Below, piece by piece: positions 10,850 through 23,790 of a stretch of DNA of 64,000 bases (position 1 is its first letter; each line of letters opens with the position of its first letter). Source of the DNA: Fallopia convolvulus (Eukaryota; Streptophyta; Magnoliopsida; Caryophyllales; Polygonaceae). The notes beneath the pieces are model-generated. The model had not been told where the DNA came from. It worked only from the letters and a program-made list of their open reading frames with translations, and ran no database searches. The position numbers were made by a program, and so were the translations under genes. The DNA lies in contig OZ024729.1 of assembly GCA_964016875.1 (NCBI GenBank), forward strand, positions 22,960,494 to 23,024,493, in the 5' to 3' direction.

Positions 10850-12343
10850 TCCAACTCAGTTTCCCAATAGACATTCGATCAGGATATCATCAGTTAAAGA
10901 TAGCTAAAGATGACATTATTGAGACAGTATTCAAAACTCGATATGGGCATTATGAGTTTCTGGTAATTCTATTTGGTTTGACTAATGCACCAGCAGAATT
11001 TATGGGATTGATGAATAAGGTATTTCAATCTTTTATAGACAAACTTGTGATTATCGTTATTCATTATATATTGGTATATTCGTGAAGTACAGAGGAGCAT
11101 GCTGATCATCTGTGTACCGTGCTACAAGTCTTGAGGGAAAAACAGTTATATGCTAAACTGAGTAAGTGTGAATTCTGGTTGGATCATGTGGTATTTTTAG
11201 GACACATAGTATCTGGAAGAGGTATAGAGGTAGATCTTAAAAAGTTTGAAGAAGTGGTAAACTGGAAAGCACTAACTACAGTTACAGAAGTTCGTATCTT
11301 TCTTAGTATGGCTGGATGCTACAGACTATTAGTGGAAGGATTCTCTATTATAGCTGCACGACTCACTAAATTATTATGAAAGAATGCTTCATTCCATTGG
11401 TATTTTGCGTGCCAACAGGGCTTTAATGAGTTATAGCACCGAAAAACTACAACAACAATATTGAGAATTCTTACAAATACAAGAGGATTTGGTATTTACA
11501 TTGATGCTTCATATCAGAGTCTTGACTGTGTCTTAATGCTGGATGGAAAAGTAACTGCCTATGCATCATGACAGTATCGATCACATGAAGTTTCTTATCT
11601 TGTACATGATTTAGAGTTGACAGTAGTAGTATTTTCCCTAAAGATTTAGCAACATTATCTATATGGAGAAACATTCTATATCTTTACAAATCATAAGAGT
11701 TTGAAGTATTTGATGAGCCAAAAAGCGTTGAATATGTGACAAAGATGTTGGATGGAACTATTCAAAGATTATGATTGTACAATCGAGTGTCATTTGGGAA
11801 AGGTCAATTTTGTAACAGATGCTTTGAGTCGAAAGTCTAGTGGTATGATAGCAAATATGCACATGACTTTATTATCATATTTGATTGGTTTGCGACGTCT
11901 AAATGCTAGACTATAGTTTGACACAGATGGAGTATTGATTGCTACTTTTGACATTCGGCCAATGCTGAGATAGAAAGCTAAGATGCACAAGTAAGAGATG
12001 GAAAGTTGGTAGAAATTATAGAACTTGTTCGACAGGGTAGAGATACGCCATTTGACATTCAGGAGGACACATTGATGTTTGCCCAGATTGATAATGTTTT
12101 CCATGTTAGTATGTTACGACGATATTGATTAGATCCATCACATGTGTTAAAAGATTCAGAAGTACAGCTTGCAAAAAATATGAGCTACATAGAGGACTGA
12201 TCATGATAGTAGATTACAGAATCAAACAGTTACAAAGAGAGATTCCGAAAGTAATTTCGAAGAATCATGGTTTAGAGGAAACAACTTGGAAAACAGAGGA
12301 TAAGATGAGAAAGTCATATCCGCATTTGTTTAATGGTAATTGA
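10850..12343 (+). pseudogene. Nested second chromovirus family: degenerate pol (RT to chromodomain)
   Basis: The sequence resumes in the middle of a reverse transcriptase (DIRSGYHQLK-like block, then a decayed FGLTNAP block). It passes RNase H remnants and a heavily deleted integrase, and ends in a chromodomain with the ETTWKTE...SYPHLF block at about 12280-12335. Many stops and frameshifts are present. The 5' LTR, gag and protease are absent, so it is a 5'-truncated copy. Its 3' LTR follows at 12417. Sequence and LTR differ from those of the host element, so it is a distinct family. Confidence 0.8.
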
Positions 12344-12416
12344 TTCCCTATCATACTGCATCATAAGAAGAGATAGTGAATTTTGAGGACAAAATTCTTA
12401 TAGAGGGGGAGGATTG

Positions 12417-14367
12417 CAACATCCCCGACCAAAGTGCATACGTCATTCGGCGTTCATATAAGATTAAGAGCATATGCATAGCATATTGGTATGATATATA
12501 GTGAATTTTTAAAAGTAATATTTATTTTCTAATTAAGTTTATTATATTTTAAAAAGTTTTTAAGAAAAAGTTAATTATTAATTATTTCAGGGTAAAGTTT
12601 GTAGTAAAGAAGATTTGAGGGTAGAAAGTGAAATTTGTTACAAAATTAACCGACTTTGATGGCAAATTGCCGACTATGTTTAATTATATATATATATGAG
12701 AGCTTATATCTTCGTACATATAAAGCTCTGTACGAAACAAAAAAAAAAGAGTTCTTGAATTTGGGAGTTCGAGAGTTTATATAAGAGAGAAGGCTTGATT
12801 TTAGTGGTTTTTGTTGGATCTGGTACAAGATCTCTTCTATCGGGTTTTAATCCTGAAGTACAACCGTGATTTGGTAAGTTTTTAATTAGTTAATGGTTTT
12901 TCTGGATTTTTGTAATTTTTCCAGATCTAGATCTACAGTCGCTTTTGTTTGAGAAATCAATTAATCTATAGTTTTCAAAGGGTGTTTTCGATATCGGATC
13001 TATATTCGGTAAAAGATTTCAGAGTAATTTTAGGGTTTTGCCTTGTAATGATATTAGGGAGCCTTTTGATCAAGTTTTTCAGAAAGGTTTGGACTAGAAA
13101 AATGTTCTTCTATATATATAGTTTATTGTTGTCAAGTTTTAAAGGATTTGGAAAGATGCACAAGAAGTTATAATGCATTCTGGCATTTTATTGCATTTGG
13201 GGTTAGAGTTTGTAAGAGTAAATAGCCTAATTTGCATTGGGTTACATATAGGAGCCCAAGTAATAGACCGTGGTCAAAGTCAAGGGGGAGAAATATAGTA
13301 TCTGCCTTAAACAGGTGAGTATAGACCGGAGATTCAACCCTATGTGCTATAATGTGAAATATGAATATATGCGCTATATGATATATATGCTATATGGATA
13401 TATGTGAGTATAGACCGGAGATTCAACCCTATGTGCTATATGTGAAATATGAATATATGGATATATGCGCTATATGTGGTATATGAGGTATATGAATATA
13501 TGTGCTATATGAGCTACATGGATATATGTGTTATATGGATTATATGGATAAATGTGATAGCTCTGAAATTTCCAGAGTTTTTTACACAGAAGGTATGTTA
13601 ATAGATGTCATATGATATATGGTTACAGGATGCACTTGATTGCATAGCATATTGCATGAGATTAAAAGGATCTGTGACTGTCTTGCCCTGAATTTGTATA
13701 CAAAAGAGACCTACGGGTCATAAATGAGGCCTGAGATGCCTAAGAGATGGTAATTGAGCAAATGAGGCCTAAGATGCCTAAAAGTCGGTAATGGCAGTAA
13801 TGGAAAAAAAAGGGAAAAGAAAAGAAAAGTTGGTATATGGAAAAAAGTCGGTAATGGAAACCCGGGGCAGATTCAGGCTTGAACAGTTCACAGAATAAAG
13901 AATCGGAAACATCAGCATTTGCATTTGCATAGTAAATTCATATATGACATATATAATATGTATGAATATGGACATGGACTAAATGTTTGACTCTGTGTGA
14001 AATAATTGATGATGGTTTATATTCACTGAGTATGCGACTCACGTAAATCGCAAAACAATTTTTCAGGTTCAGCTAGTTCTTACTGACGTGTGTCCGTTTA
14101 GAGGTCACATTCATACAGGTCGGCCAGCTGAAGCTCTAAGCAACCTTCTCCTCCTCATTTGCATCATAGACATATGGCTTGTAATAGAAGCTAGAGTAAT
14201 AGATGTTTTAGTATGAGAAGTAACAACATAGATGTGTGTGTGCAACCTTTTATGGTTGTTACTTTCTGCTTTGTGCTTCCATGGATAGTTGCTTATATGT
14301 GAATTATATGTTTATATGTGAAATAAGTTATTACAAAGTATACGTCATAGGGTATAGGGGTGTCACA
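12417..14367 (+). repeat. 3' LTR of nested second chromovirus, 1.95 kb
   Basis: Preceded by the purine tract AGAGGGGGAGGA, begins TGCAACATCCCC and ends GGGGTGTCACA, where pol of chromovirus B resumes. No 5' partner is present, so neither target duplication nor age can be read. Confidence 0.8.
13316..13560 (+). repeat. Short duplications and TATATG repeats in nested LTR
   Basis: A block of about 65 bases starting GAGTATAGACCGGAGATTC is present twice, about 90 bases apart, followed by many TATATG-type short repeats. This looks like local slippage inside the LTR. Confidence 0.7.
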
Positions 14368-14369
14368 GT

Positions 14370-17300
14370 AATCAACTTCCACACTCGGACGGTAACTATC
14401 AATTCAGGAGGGAAACACATCTGCAAGTTCAAAGGAAAGCGAGAAGAAGAAAATGGAAACGTGATCAACGCCATGAAAGTTGGGAAGCTACTTCGACAAG
14501 GTTGTGCTGGATACATGTGCTATCTTGAACCAACGGAGAAGAAGGTCGTGAATATTCAAGAGATCCCTATTGCTAGAGAATTCGCCGACGTATTCTCAAA
14601 AGAGCTTCCAAGATTACCTCCTCGATGAGAAGTCGAGTTCTTAGTGAGTCTCGAGCCAGGAACTGCACCGATCTCCAAGGCACCGTATAAGATGGCTTCA
14701 ATAGAGATGAAATAGCTCAAGAGTCAGCTTGAAGAGCTGCTAGAGAAGGGTTTCATCAGACCGAGCGCTTCGCCATGGGGAGCGCCTGTGCTATTTGAAA
14801 AGAAGAAAGATGGGACTTTTCGCCTATGCATCGATTACCGAGAGTTGAACAAAGTCACCATTAAGAACAAGTATCCTCTTCCAAGGATAGATGACCTCCT
14901 AGACCATATTCGAGGTGCTAAGGTGTTTTCTAAGATCGACCTAAGATCCGGGTATCATCAACTCAGGATTCACGAAGAGGATATACCAAAGACGGCTTTT
15001 CGAACTCGCTATGGCCCCTACGAGTTTATGGTGATTCCATTTGGGTTGACAAATGCACCGACAGTGTTTATGGACTTGATGCATCGCTGTTTCCATGAGT
15101 ACCTCGATACGTTTGTGATTGTCTTCACGACGACATGAGGAGCATCTCAGAACCGTGTTGCAGATTCTAAGGCACAACCAGTTGTATGCCAAGCTATCAA
15201 AGTAAGACCTATGGCTTGAAGAAGTTGCCTTCCTAGGTCACGTCATCAATCAGAACGAAGTAATGGTGGACCCAAAGAAGATTGAAGAATTCTCAGACTG
15301 GAAGCAACCGCGGATTGTAAAAGAGATTCGCAGCTTCCTAGGACTTGCAGGGTACTACCGAAGGTTTGTTGAGGGATTCTCCAAGATCGCCTTACCAATG
15401 ACCAAGCTACTCCGAAAGACCCACAAGAAGTTTGTGTAGGACGAAAAATGTGAAGAGAGTTTCCAAGAGCTCAAAAAGCGTCTAACAAGTGCACCAATGT
15501 TGACTCTGCCGGATGGACATGAAGGTTACGTGGTGTACAGTGATGCCTCCAAACAAGTTCTGGGATGCGTACTGAAGCAGAATGGCAAAGTGATCGCCTA
15601 CGCATCTCGACAACTCAAGACTTATGAGGTGAACTACCCGACACATGACCTCGAGCTAGCAGATGTGGTGTTTGCCTTAACGATTTGGCGACACTACTTG
15701 TATGGGGTGAAGTGTCAGATTTTCACCTACCACAAGAGTCTGAAGTATGTGTTCACTCAGAACGAGTTGAACATGAGGCAAACAAGATGGTTGGAACTAC
15801 TCAAGGACTACGACATCGAGCTGCTCTATCATCCGAGCAAAGCTAACGTCGTGGCTGACGCTCTCAATCGCAAGACACAACAAGAGGGCATAGTTGCAAT
15901 GTTAACAGTTCAGCCAAAGCTACAACAAGAGCTGATGAGAGAAGACATCGAAGTCTGGTTTGGAAGACAACAAGGTTGCCTAAACACCTTGGAAATCCAT
16001 TCCGACTTGCTAGCTAATATCAGAGAGAAGCAAACTGATGACATCATGCTGATTAGAATCAGTGGTGAAGTACAAGAAGGCAAGGCACCTGGGTTCGTCG
16101 TTCAGGATGACAGATCCCTTTGGTTTCAAAATCGGATTTGTGTGCCTGCATTAGAAGAGCTTCGAAAGATCATTTTGAAAGAAGCTCGTGCATCTGCCTA
16201 TTCTATACATCCAGGAGCAAGTAAGATGTAAAAGGACTTGCGAAGGAATTTCTGGTGGCCAAACATGAAACAAGAGGTCGCAGAATTCATTTCAAGATGT
16301 TTAGTGTGCCAAAAGGAGAAGATTGAGCACAGGAGACCACGAGGAAAGTTGCAGTCACTCTCCGTGCCAGAATGGAAGTGGGAGGATATCGCATTGGATT
16401 TCGTGATCGATCTACCTAGGACTCAAAAGCAGAAAGACGTTATTTGGGTTATTGTGGATCGAATTACCGAGAGCGCTCACTTCATTACAATCCAGAAGAA
16501 GTGCGGAGCTCCAAATCTAGTAGCAGTCTTCGTTAAGGAAATCGTCCGCCTCCATGGTACTCCTAAGATGATCATCTCCGATCGAGACGGTCGTTACATG
16601 GAAAATTTATGGAAGAAGTTACATAAGGCCATGGGCACTGAACTAAGGTTTAGCACAACATTTCATCCTCAAACCGATGGTGAGTCTAAATGAACCATTC
16701 AGAATCATGAGGACATGCTTCGAGCCTGTGTGCTAGATCCCACAACAAGTTTGGATGACAGTTTGAGTTTGGTGGAATTCACCTACAAAAACAGCTGGCA
16801 CTCCACTATCAAGATGGCCCCTTTTGAGGTTTTGTACGACGTAAATGTCGGTCTCCGATCTGTTGGGACGACAACGCTGATAAGATTCTTCTCGGACCCG
16901 AGTTAGTTGAGAGAACCGCCGCAAAAGTTGCTTTAATTCGTTAGAGAATGTTGACTACTCAAAGTCGACAGAAGTCACGCAGACCTGAAGAGGCGAGATA
17001 TTGAGTTCGTAGTGGGAGACAAGGTTTTCATCAAAGTATCTCCTTCGAAGGGCGTTTTCCGTTTCGGAAAACGAGGAAAGCTCAACCCTCGATATGTAGG
17101 ACCTTTCGAGATTCTAGAAAGGGTTGGCAATTTGGCTTATCGTGTTGCCTTACCGCCATCAGCTCACCAGGTTCATAATGTCTTCCACGTGTCACTCCTA
17201 AGAAAGTATGTGCCTGAAGAATCCCATGTAATCAATTACGATGACGTGGAAATTCAGTCAGATGGCACTATGAGGAGAGACCTCTAAGAATAGTAGAGCG

Positions 17301-17445
17301 TCGAGTAAAACAGCTACGCAACAAAGAGGTACCTCTAGTTCGAGTACTTTGGTCAAAAGATGGTAAAGAAGGTACGACATGGGAAACTTGGGAGACAGAG
17401 CAAGATATGTAGAAACATTTTCCCCAATTGATGTCATCTTAAGTA
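14370..17445 (+). pseudogene. pol of chromovirus B: protease tail, RT, RNase H, integrase, chromodomain
   Basis: Order seen: the end of the protease/linker region (14379-14627), RT (14640-15430, with VLFEKKKDGTFRLCIDYREL and FGLTNAPTVF blocks), RNase H (15497-15880), integrase zinc region and core (16190-16693), integrase C-terminus (17012-17287) and chromodomain (to about 17440). It is inactive. The catalytic acidic pair of RT is lost in a deletion near 15115-15135, and the RNase H 'TDH' aspartate is a tyrosine (about 15728). There are stops at about 14626, 16229 and 16691, a one-base loss near 17271 and a TAG at 17410. The protease active-site region is missing where the nested element sits, so that insertion came with a deletion. 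Confidence 0.9.
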
Positions 17446-17830
17446 TTGTATGAAATATTCGTTAAGGGGGTACTAGACCCTTTGTTGTTTCCTCACAGTT
17501 GTGAGTGCTAGTAGCTATCTTTTTTATCTATCCTTGTACCGCTCTACGTTTTCCTAGTTTCAGGGACGAAACTAATTTAAGGGGGTACTACTGTAATATC
17601 CGCAAAATTCCAAGTTTAATGAATCAAGTAATTATTTCAATAATCCTTTTTCTCTTATAAAGAGAATTTAAATATTTTTTAATAGAATCATAAGTATATT
17701 ATAAAGGATTATTAAAGTGACAAATAAAAATGTCAAACAAATATAAATCATAATATTTTCGGATTTATATTTAATGTCATAATTTACATAACAAGCAAAA
17801 ATAAGAAGACAAAATAAAAAGGTGTCAAGA

Positions 17831-17900
17831 GGGGGACTCAAACCCAAGACCTCTTGCACCCTTCCCATTATCACACACACTCATATCCGCTAGGCTATTG
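17831..17900 (-). repeat. Antisense tRNA-derived segment in LTR (copy 2)
   Basis: Same block as at 4866-4935. The A-box-like part is kept, and the B-box has decayed to GGTTTGAGTCC. Confidence 0.5.
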
Positions 17901-19559
17901 TAACTTATCTACCCATACTGGAATACTTTTAATTTTAAACACTCTTTTCCTTCTCTTCCAATTTGAAGACATCAGACATGTCAAGTCTAATGTACGTAGA
18001 ACCAATTAACGCATGTTCATTCACCCTTCCAATTGCCATTGTTGCTTCAAAGGATCACCAACACCACCATCATCCCATGTCATCTTGAAGAAACACAACC
18101 CCCACCAATCCTCTTCAAGCTTCATCCCTTCCATTGGTCAATTTCCACCATAGAGGATCAAGGGAAGCTCAAGTTTTTGCTATTTAAAGGGTTGAAACTT
18201 CATTGTAAATTCACATATTAATCTCTACTCTCCTTCTAGCATCTTGCTCTCTTTCAATCATCAAAAATCAGCCCAAAAAGCTTTTATAATTGCTCAATTT
18301 TTTCACCAAAATATCATTAAAAACCCTCCATTCTTCACCAAATCACCACCGAGCCACCGCCGAGCCACCGCCGGTCCACCTGTGCGGCGTCAGAGCCTCA
18401 CCGACCCACACCCAGGCCGTCGCCGTCCCTGCCCTGGTGTGCCTTCTCCCATGTGTTCTATTTTCAACAAAATAGCATTTTGTAAAAGAGAAGGTCCAAA
18501 TAAATTTTATTGTTATTTTTATTGAATTAAATTATTGCCTTTCATGAAATTAATACCTTTTAAAAATAATATTAGATTGCATACTAGTAATATAATTTAA
18601 ATAAAGGAGAAGATCTAAGTTGTTAGACGAGATAAATCAATTTTATTAATTTTCTTGTACATAAATATAATTAATACTATGCATGTTTATTTTTATAAAA
18701 TAAATCTCAATAGACATGGAAATTCTTATAAATAAAATTATGGGTTTAATATCATTAATTTTATATACTTGGAAAGAGTAATATAAATATTATGTGTACA
18801 TTATTTGAAGCTTACTATATAAATAAAGATCTAGAACAAATTGTTGGAAAAAAATATTATCTTAAGATTTTTATATTATAAAAGGGGTGAATCATGATCA
18901 GATGGAAAGTCACTTACAGTGTAATGTGCGAGCACGTTCGGACCGTTCGATCGAGCATCTTCAATGGACAGGATCAAGACACATCTTTAATGATTTTATA
19001 AACGGAGGGGCATTTTCGTCTTTTACGCGTCAAATTAGAAAACAAGATATAGGGGTCTTCTTCAACCTTTGAACGTGTAGTTTTTTTCGACTTTTTGATC
19101 GATTCTTCTCCATACTTGTTGTATCTTGCTTCTTCTAATTTGTTTGGCATTTTTTGTTGATTCCAACCCCAATTTATGTTCTCTCTTCATAGATTTTGAT
19201 TTAGATCTATTTTCTATGGTTCCAAGTTCACATTTGAATTTTTTCAAATTTGAGACCTTGGTACTTCGATTTACATATTTTTTGTGTTTTAGAGTGATTT
19301 TTTTGTTGATTATAATCAAACCTATGAAGATTGTGCATGTTTTGCTTTACAATTTCAAGTTTTTGATTGAAAACAAAGGTTCATGACCAATGTACATCTA
19401 ATTGCCCACCATGTGTTTGAAAAAATGCCCAAATGTTCAACTTAGCATTTAGTTCGTTTTTTAACCAATTGTTCATCTTAGCATTTAGTTCGTTTTTTAA
19501 CCAATTGTTCATAAATTATGACCCTAGTATACCAAAATTATTAACTTATATCATTTATG

Positions 19560-20400
19560 AACTAGAATGCATGACACAAGTAACATGTATTGTGAATTAA
19601 ATTTCATGAACCGTATTAAAATTGTTATGAACCTAATCGTATATAGACGTGAACCCACAAAATAACAAGTATTGTGAACTAAATTTAATGAACCTTATCG
19701 ACAATTGTTATGAACCTAACCCTATAAGAACATGAATCAATAGACCAACTTTTATTAAATAAAAGTTATGGACTGTGAGATTATTTATTATGAACCCGTG
19801 TTTATAAAAACATGAATCAAATGAACAAATATCATGGAACCAAAAGATGTGGATAAATATAACAACTAGGATACGACTTAAAAGACATGAGTTATAAGAT
19901 AAACTATACTGAATCTAAGCATATAAAAACATGAACAAAAAAAGAACTACCATGAACTAAAAGACATAAATCGTACGAAGAGTTAGCCTATGTGGGATTT
20001 GAACCCACATCTATGTGCACATGCACATTCCTCTATCATTTGAGCTAATACGCTACCAAATGACATGAAATATAAGATAAACTACTAAGAATTAAAAGTC
20101 ATGAACCATAAGAATTATTATGAACCTAGCTTACAAAAATATGAACCAAAAGAACAAAAACCATGAACCAAAAACCACGAAAGAAAATAATACCTATCAT
20201 GAACTAAAAGACATGAATCATAAGATGAACTTTGAAGAACCTAAGGTTATTCAAATATGAACCAAAAGAAAAATTGTTATAAACAAAAAAAGCATGGAAC
20301 AAAATTTATGAACCATATGAAGAAATATTATGAACCTTACCTTAAGAAGTCATGAACCAAAAGAACAACCAATACGAACAAAAAGACACGACCGTATCAA
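19560..20400 (+). repeat. ATGAACC phrase repeats of MULE-type element 1
   Basis: ATGAACC, ATGAACT or ATGAATC recurs roughly every 20-40 bases, usually as 'catgaaccaaaagaac' or 'ttatgaaccta'. It reads like a decayed short-period tandem array. The same phrase pattern fills 31000-32050 in the sister element. No protein is encoded. Confidence 0.7.
19984..20054 (-). pseudogene. tRNA-like module 1a (degenerate)
   Basis: 71 nt with D-arm, T-arm (GTGGG TTCAAAT CCCAC) and acceptor stem, but the acceptor has a G-G mismatch and the D-loop and stem are altered (GATA, GAGG). It shares the six-base anticodon loop of the other copies. Confidence 0.6.
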
Positions 20401-20404
20401 GAAT

Positions 20405-20475
20405 TAGCCTATGTGGGATTTGAACCCACATCTATGTGCATATGTACATTGCTCTACCATTTGAGCTAATAGGCT
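20405..20475 (-). tRNA. tRNA-like module 1b
   Basis: Folds as a cloverleaf: acceptor AGCCTAT/ATAGGCT (7 bp), D-arm GCTC-AAATGGTA-GAGC, anticodon stem with one mismatch, T-arm GTGGG-TTCAAAT-CCCAC. The Pol III A-box (TAGCTCAAATGG) and a near-consensus B-box (GGTTCAAATCC) are present. The anticodon loop is only six bases, so a functional tRNA with a defined anticodon is doubtful. It lies inside MULE-type element 1. Confidence 0.5.
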
Positions 20476-21318
20476 ACCAAATATACTATTTCTCAAGTGT
20501 CAAATGCACATTTCCCACTGATACAACAAGATAAAGACTACATTGGGATTTCTCCCAAAAAGACTATATTAGACAACTTCAACATCGACAACATATAATC
20601 AATTTAGTATTCTCCAAGGCTAATTGGAAGTATTAACTATATAGATTTCTACAAGTGATTATCATTTAAGTGCCAATGTTTTTCAAAAAAAAGGAAAAAA
20701 GATGTGCAAATGCCTCGCCCCCTCCAAATCAACATTGAAGAAAATAAGGGTCATGTTTCATGGTTTTCGAACTCACTCCCCCATTAAAAACCAAAATTCA
20801 CGCAAACAAGTAACAAATCATGCGAGAACTACTCATGAAATTCCATGGTGGAATGAATGCAACTACCCCTATCACAACGAGCCAAGTTCAGTTTGACTAT
20901 GAACCTACATACTCAATATTTTGAACCTATACATTAAATATTCTGAACCCTAAAATCAGAGAACGCGAACCCGATCGAGAAATTTCGAGCCTAAACAATA
21001 AACACAATCAAATACAAAAACCCATCAAATCAACCATAAAAACCCATTAAAGCTCAATAAACATTTCTAATACACAAAAATAAATCTTAGAACCCTCAAA
21101 AATCAAAATCAAACCCTAGAAAATTTATTTATACATACCTTTTTTGTGGTGGTTTCTCCATGGATTCTATGAACTAAAATCCAATTTATGAAGCAAAATT
21201 GATGACTTTATGTAAGCTAGAAGGTGAAATTTCGAATTAATGGTGTCGTTTTGGTGTTGGATCTAGAGCGCTTTCTCCTCTAAAGAGGTTTTGGCTATGG
21301 ACAAAATCAGATCTGAGT

Positions 21319-21321
<3 letters not shown>

Positions 21322-21354
<33 letters not shown>
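21322..21354. repeat. GA microsatellite
   Basis: About 16 uninterrupted GA units near the right end of MULE-type element 1. Confidence 0.95.
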
Positions 21355-21356
<2 letters not shown>

Positions 21357-22125
21357 GTTTAGGTCAGATTTTTAGGTTGAGGGTATTTTTGTCCCACGCG
21401 TAAAATTACACTATAATTACCCTCCGTGCCATCCAAAAAAATCAGCCCCCATTTCTTTTCTTTTTTTATTGAAAAATAACGTTATAATCTGGGTCGTTCG
21501 TGTTGATGATCAAACGCTCCAAAATTGCTCGTAGTTTTCACTGTAGCAATATTATGCATCCGAGTGTGACTCTAAAAGGGGTTGCATGTCATTTTAAAGA
21601 TCATATTATAAACTCAATAATATGTTGATAAGATATGCTAGTCATAAGATATATTATATGGCTAAAGTATGGAATAAAAAGATTTATGGAAGGTAAGCTA
21701 AAGATATAGTATAACAGAGGCTTTATTGACTTTTCTATCATGAGAATATTTTTATATAATGAATATAGATAATATGGAAAATATATTATTAATGGATTTT
21801 ATTAAACTTTATCACTTTGCATGCCTTTAATAAAGATTTACCTAATATATTAATTTGACTATAAGTTGAATAAAAAGGGTGTGATTATTTTAATAGAATT
21901 TTAACCATAGATTAATTAATATCTCAACAATTCAAAAAGGAGTGTGTCTTGACTTTCAAAATCTTATAATACTTGATATAATATAAATATTTTTATAAAA
22001 AATTCTTGGGATATTACAATTAAGAAATAATAATCAAGAATATTATTATTTTAACACCTCCAACTAAATTATTATTTTAATAATTTAGTTTTATAAATTC
22101 TCTTATAAAAAGGAAAATCAGAGGT

Positions 22126-22800
22126 GCTCTTGATTTTCCTCCTTCTGTTTCCATGTTTGCTCCATGCACAAAACAAATTAGCTTATCTTCTTTTCCAGAC
22201 TGTTTGACTCTGTTGAACATATAATTTTGAAACTTGTTTTCTGATTGGACTCCATTTATAAGGATATTTTTCATATATGCCGCAGCACATTCCATAATCT
22301 CATGCCTTAAATATTCCCATATCTTCAGAAAGATTAGCAGGAAGGTTTATTCCTCCAATTTCAAAATTATCATGAAAGAGAACTAGAGTTCCCCATTCTT
22401 CCCAAATATCATAGTATGGATATCTATCCCTGCTTATCACATGAGAATACCATTTTGGAAAATTTTTGTACTTTCAATAACCCTTGAGTTTTTCTTGGAG
22501 CTCTCAAGGAAGATGAAGTATTTTATTGGTTATTTCCAATTATAATACTCATAAGGTCATCAAATGTTCACCAATTGATCCCCATACCGACACATACTCT
22601 TACTAACTTTTTCCGTCATTAAAATTTTAAACTGATTGGAAGGTGATACACATCCCTTGTGATACTTTTCTTTCTCCTCAAGTTCCCGCCTCTCTTCCTT
22701 TGATGGACGCATAGATAGGGAATTGTGGATTAATTCTTCCATTTCTCCTAGAGTGACATTCTCAAATCCATAATCATGATACAATCTTAAAATTGGTCGT
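22126..22800 (-). pseudogene. Downstream region of pararetrovirus-like copy, unassigned
   Basis: Two coding-like stretches (22077-22295 and 22560-22784) lie downstream of RNase H on the minus strand. The second is rich in E/K/R, as in a coiled coil. They have no domain I can name. They may be the tail of the polyprotein or a separate downstream ORF. The left boundary with the LTR is only approximate. Confidence 0.4.
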
Positions 22801-22879
22801 GGGGGTGGTACTCAGTTCTCCATTTTTCTCAGTTGCAAGTTCTTGTGTCAAGTTGTCTACTAATGAGTTCTTTGATCCC

Positions 22880-23790
22880 TGCTCATGTTCAATATTAAAC
22901 GAAACTAGCTAAGGGCTAATTGCCAACGCAGGAGCCTCCCTTGTGCTTTCATATTGTCCAAATTATTATGGATAAATCCCAATATTTCTTTACAGTTAGT
23001 TCTCACTGTAAAGGGTTTTGGAGCAAAAGAAATTATGAATTTATTAATTCCTTTTAAGATAGCAAGAATCTCATTTTCCATTACAGTGTAATTACATTCG
23101 GCTTTGTTGAAACTTCCACTGATGTACCTACAAAGCTTGTTATCCTTCTTTCATTTCAAAACAACACCCCAATGATAATTACTAGCATTTTTTTCAAGAA
23201 CATTTTTTAAGTTCTTGGACTACCTTTGTATCCTGATTAGTCAAATTCCAAACTTCTTTTTCAACTTGACTTGTAAGGGCTTTCTTAATTTAGCTAAATT
23301 TTTTATGAAATCAGAGGCATAGGTAAGATATCCTAAAAATCTTTCTAATTGCTTCCTATCCTCTATTTTATCAGGAAAATTTTCTACCTTTTCTAGAATA
23401 TGATCTTGTAAAACAATTTGTCCACCTTTAATCCTTAATCCAAGAAATTCAATCTCTGGCACATCATAAATATATTTTTTCTTTCCTAAGATGATATCAT
23501 GGTTAACACATTCTTGAGTTATTTCCCTAAGGTCATGGTTGTTCTAATGTCTTCGAAAAGATTAAGATATCATCAATGTAGATAACACAATAATGGTTAA
23601 GATTTTTAAAGATTTTGTCTATTCTGCTTTGAAATATTTGTGGTGCATTTTTTAGACCGAATGACATAACTAACCATTCATAATGACCTTGTGATGCACT
23701 AAAAGTTGTTAATGGTATACTGTCTTCTTCCATCTTAATTTGCCAATATCCACTTTTACAGTCCATTTTGAGAACCAGATGGCTCGTTGT
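22880..23790 (-). pseudogene. RT-RNase H of pararetrovirus-like copy
   Basis: The RT palm is seen at 23766-23533, with a GYWQI block, an FGLKNAP block and the intact YIDD catalytic motif. After a frame change, the connection/thumb follows at 23462-23241 (FLGL and FLGYL blocks). A further frame change leads to RNase H-like remnants at about 23110-22900. In the virus this enzyme copies the RNA pregenome to DNA. Here it is interrupted and inactive. Confidence 0.8.

Larger units (their letters stand above)
18888..21572. mobile_element. MULE-type non-autonomous element 1, 2.7 kb
   Basis: Flanked by the perfect 9-bp duplication TAAAAGGGG (18879-18887 and 21573-21581) inside the LTR of chromovirus B. 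The unoccupied LTR at about 5868 reads TAAAAAGGG in the same context. The ends are degenerate inverted repeats: TTACAGTGTAATGTGCGAGC near the left end pairs with CTACAGTGAAAACTACGAGC from the reversed right end, and both continue into CGTT-GATC. Further in, a second inverted match has an AAACGGAGGGGCATTTTCGTC-type phrase. A 9-bp duplication suggests the Mutator superfamily. There is no transposase. The interior is AT-rich, with dozens of ATGAAC(C) phrases, two tRNA-like modules and a GA microsatellite. Confidence 0.8.
17592..22125 (+). repeat. 3' LTR of chromovirus B, split by a MULE-type element and truncated
   Basis: Starts TGTAATATCC after AAGGGGGTACTAC and matches the LTR at 4694 up to 18878. 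It resumes at 21582 after the inserted element and stops matching at about 22125, equivalent to position 6430 of the 5' LTR, where the pararetrovirus-like insert begins. The last 1.45 kb of the LTR is not found beyond that insert. Many indels separate it from the 5' LTR, including about 80 extra bases before the insertion point, so the element is old. Confidence 0.85.

Noticed and set aside
13316..13560. CRISPR-like array
   Set aside because: Irregular short duplications in a plant LTR, with no repeat-spacer regularity.
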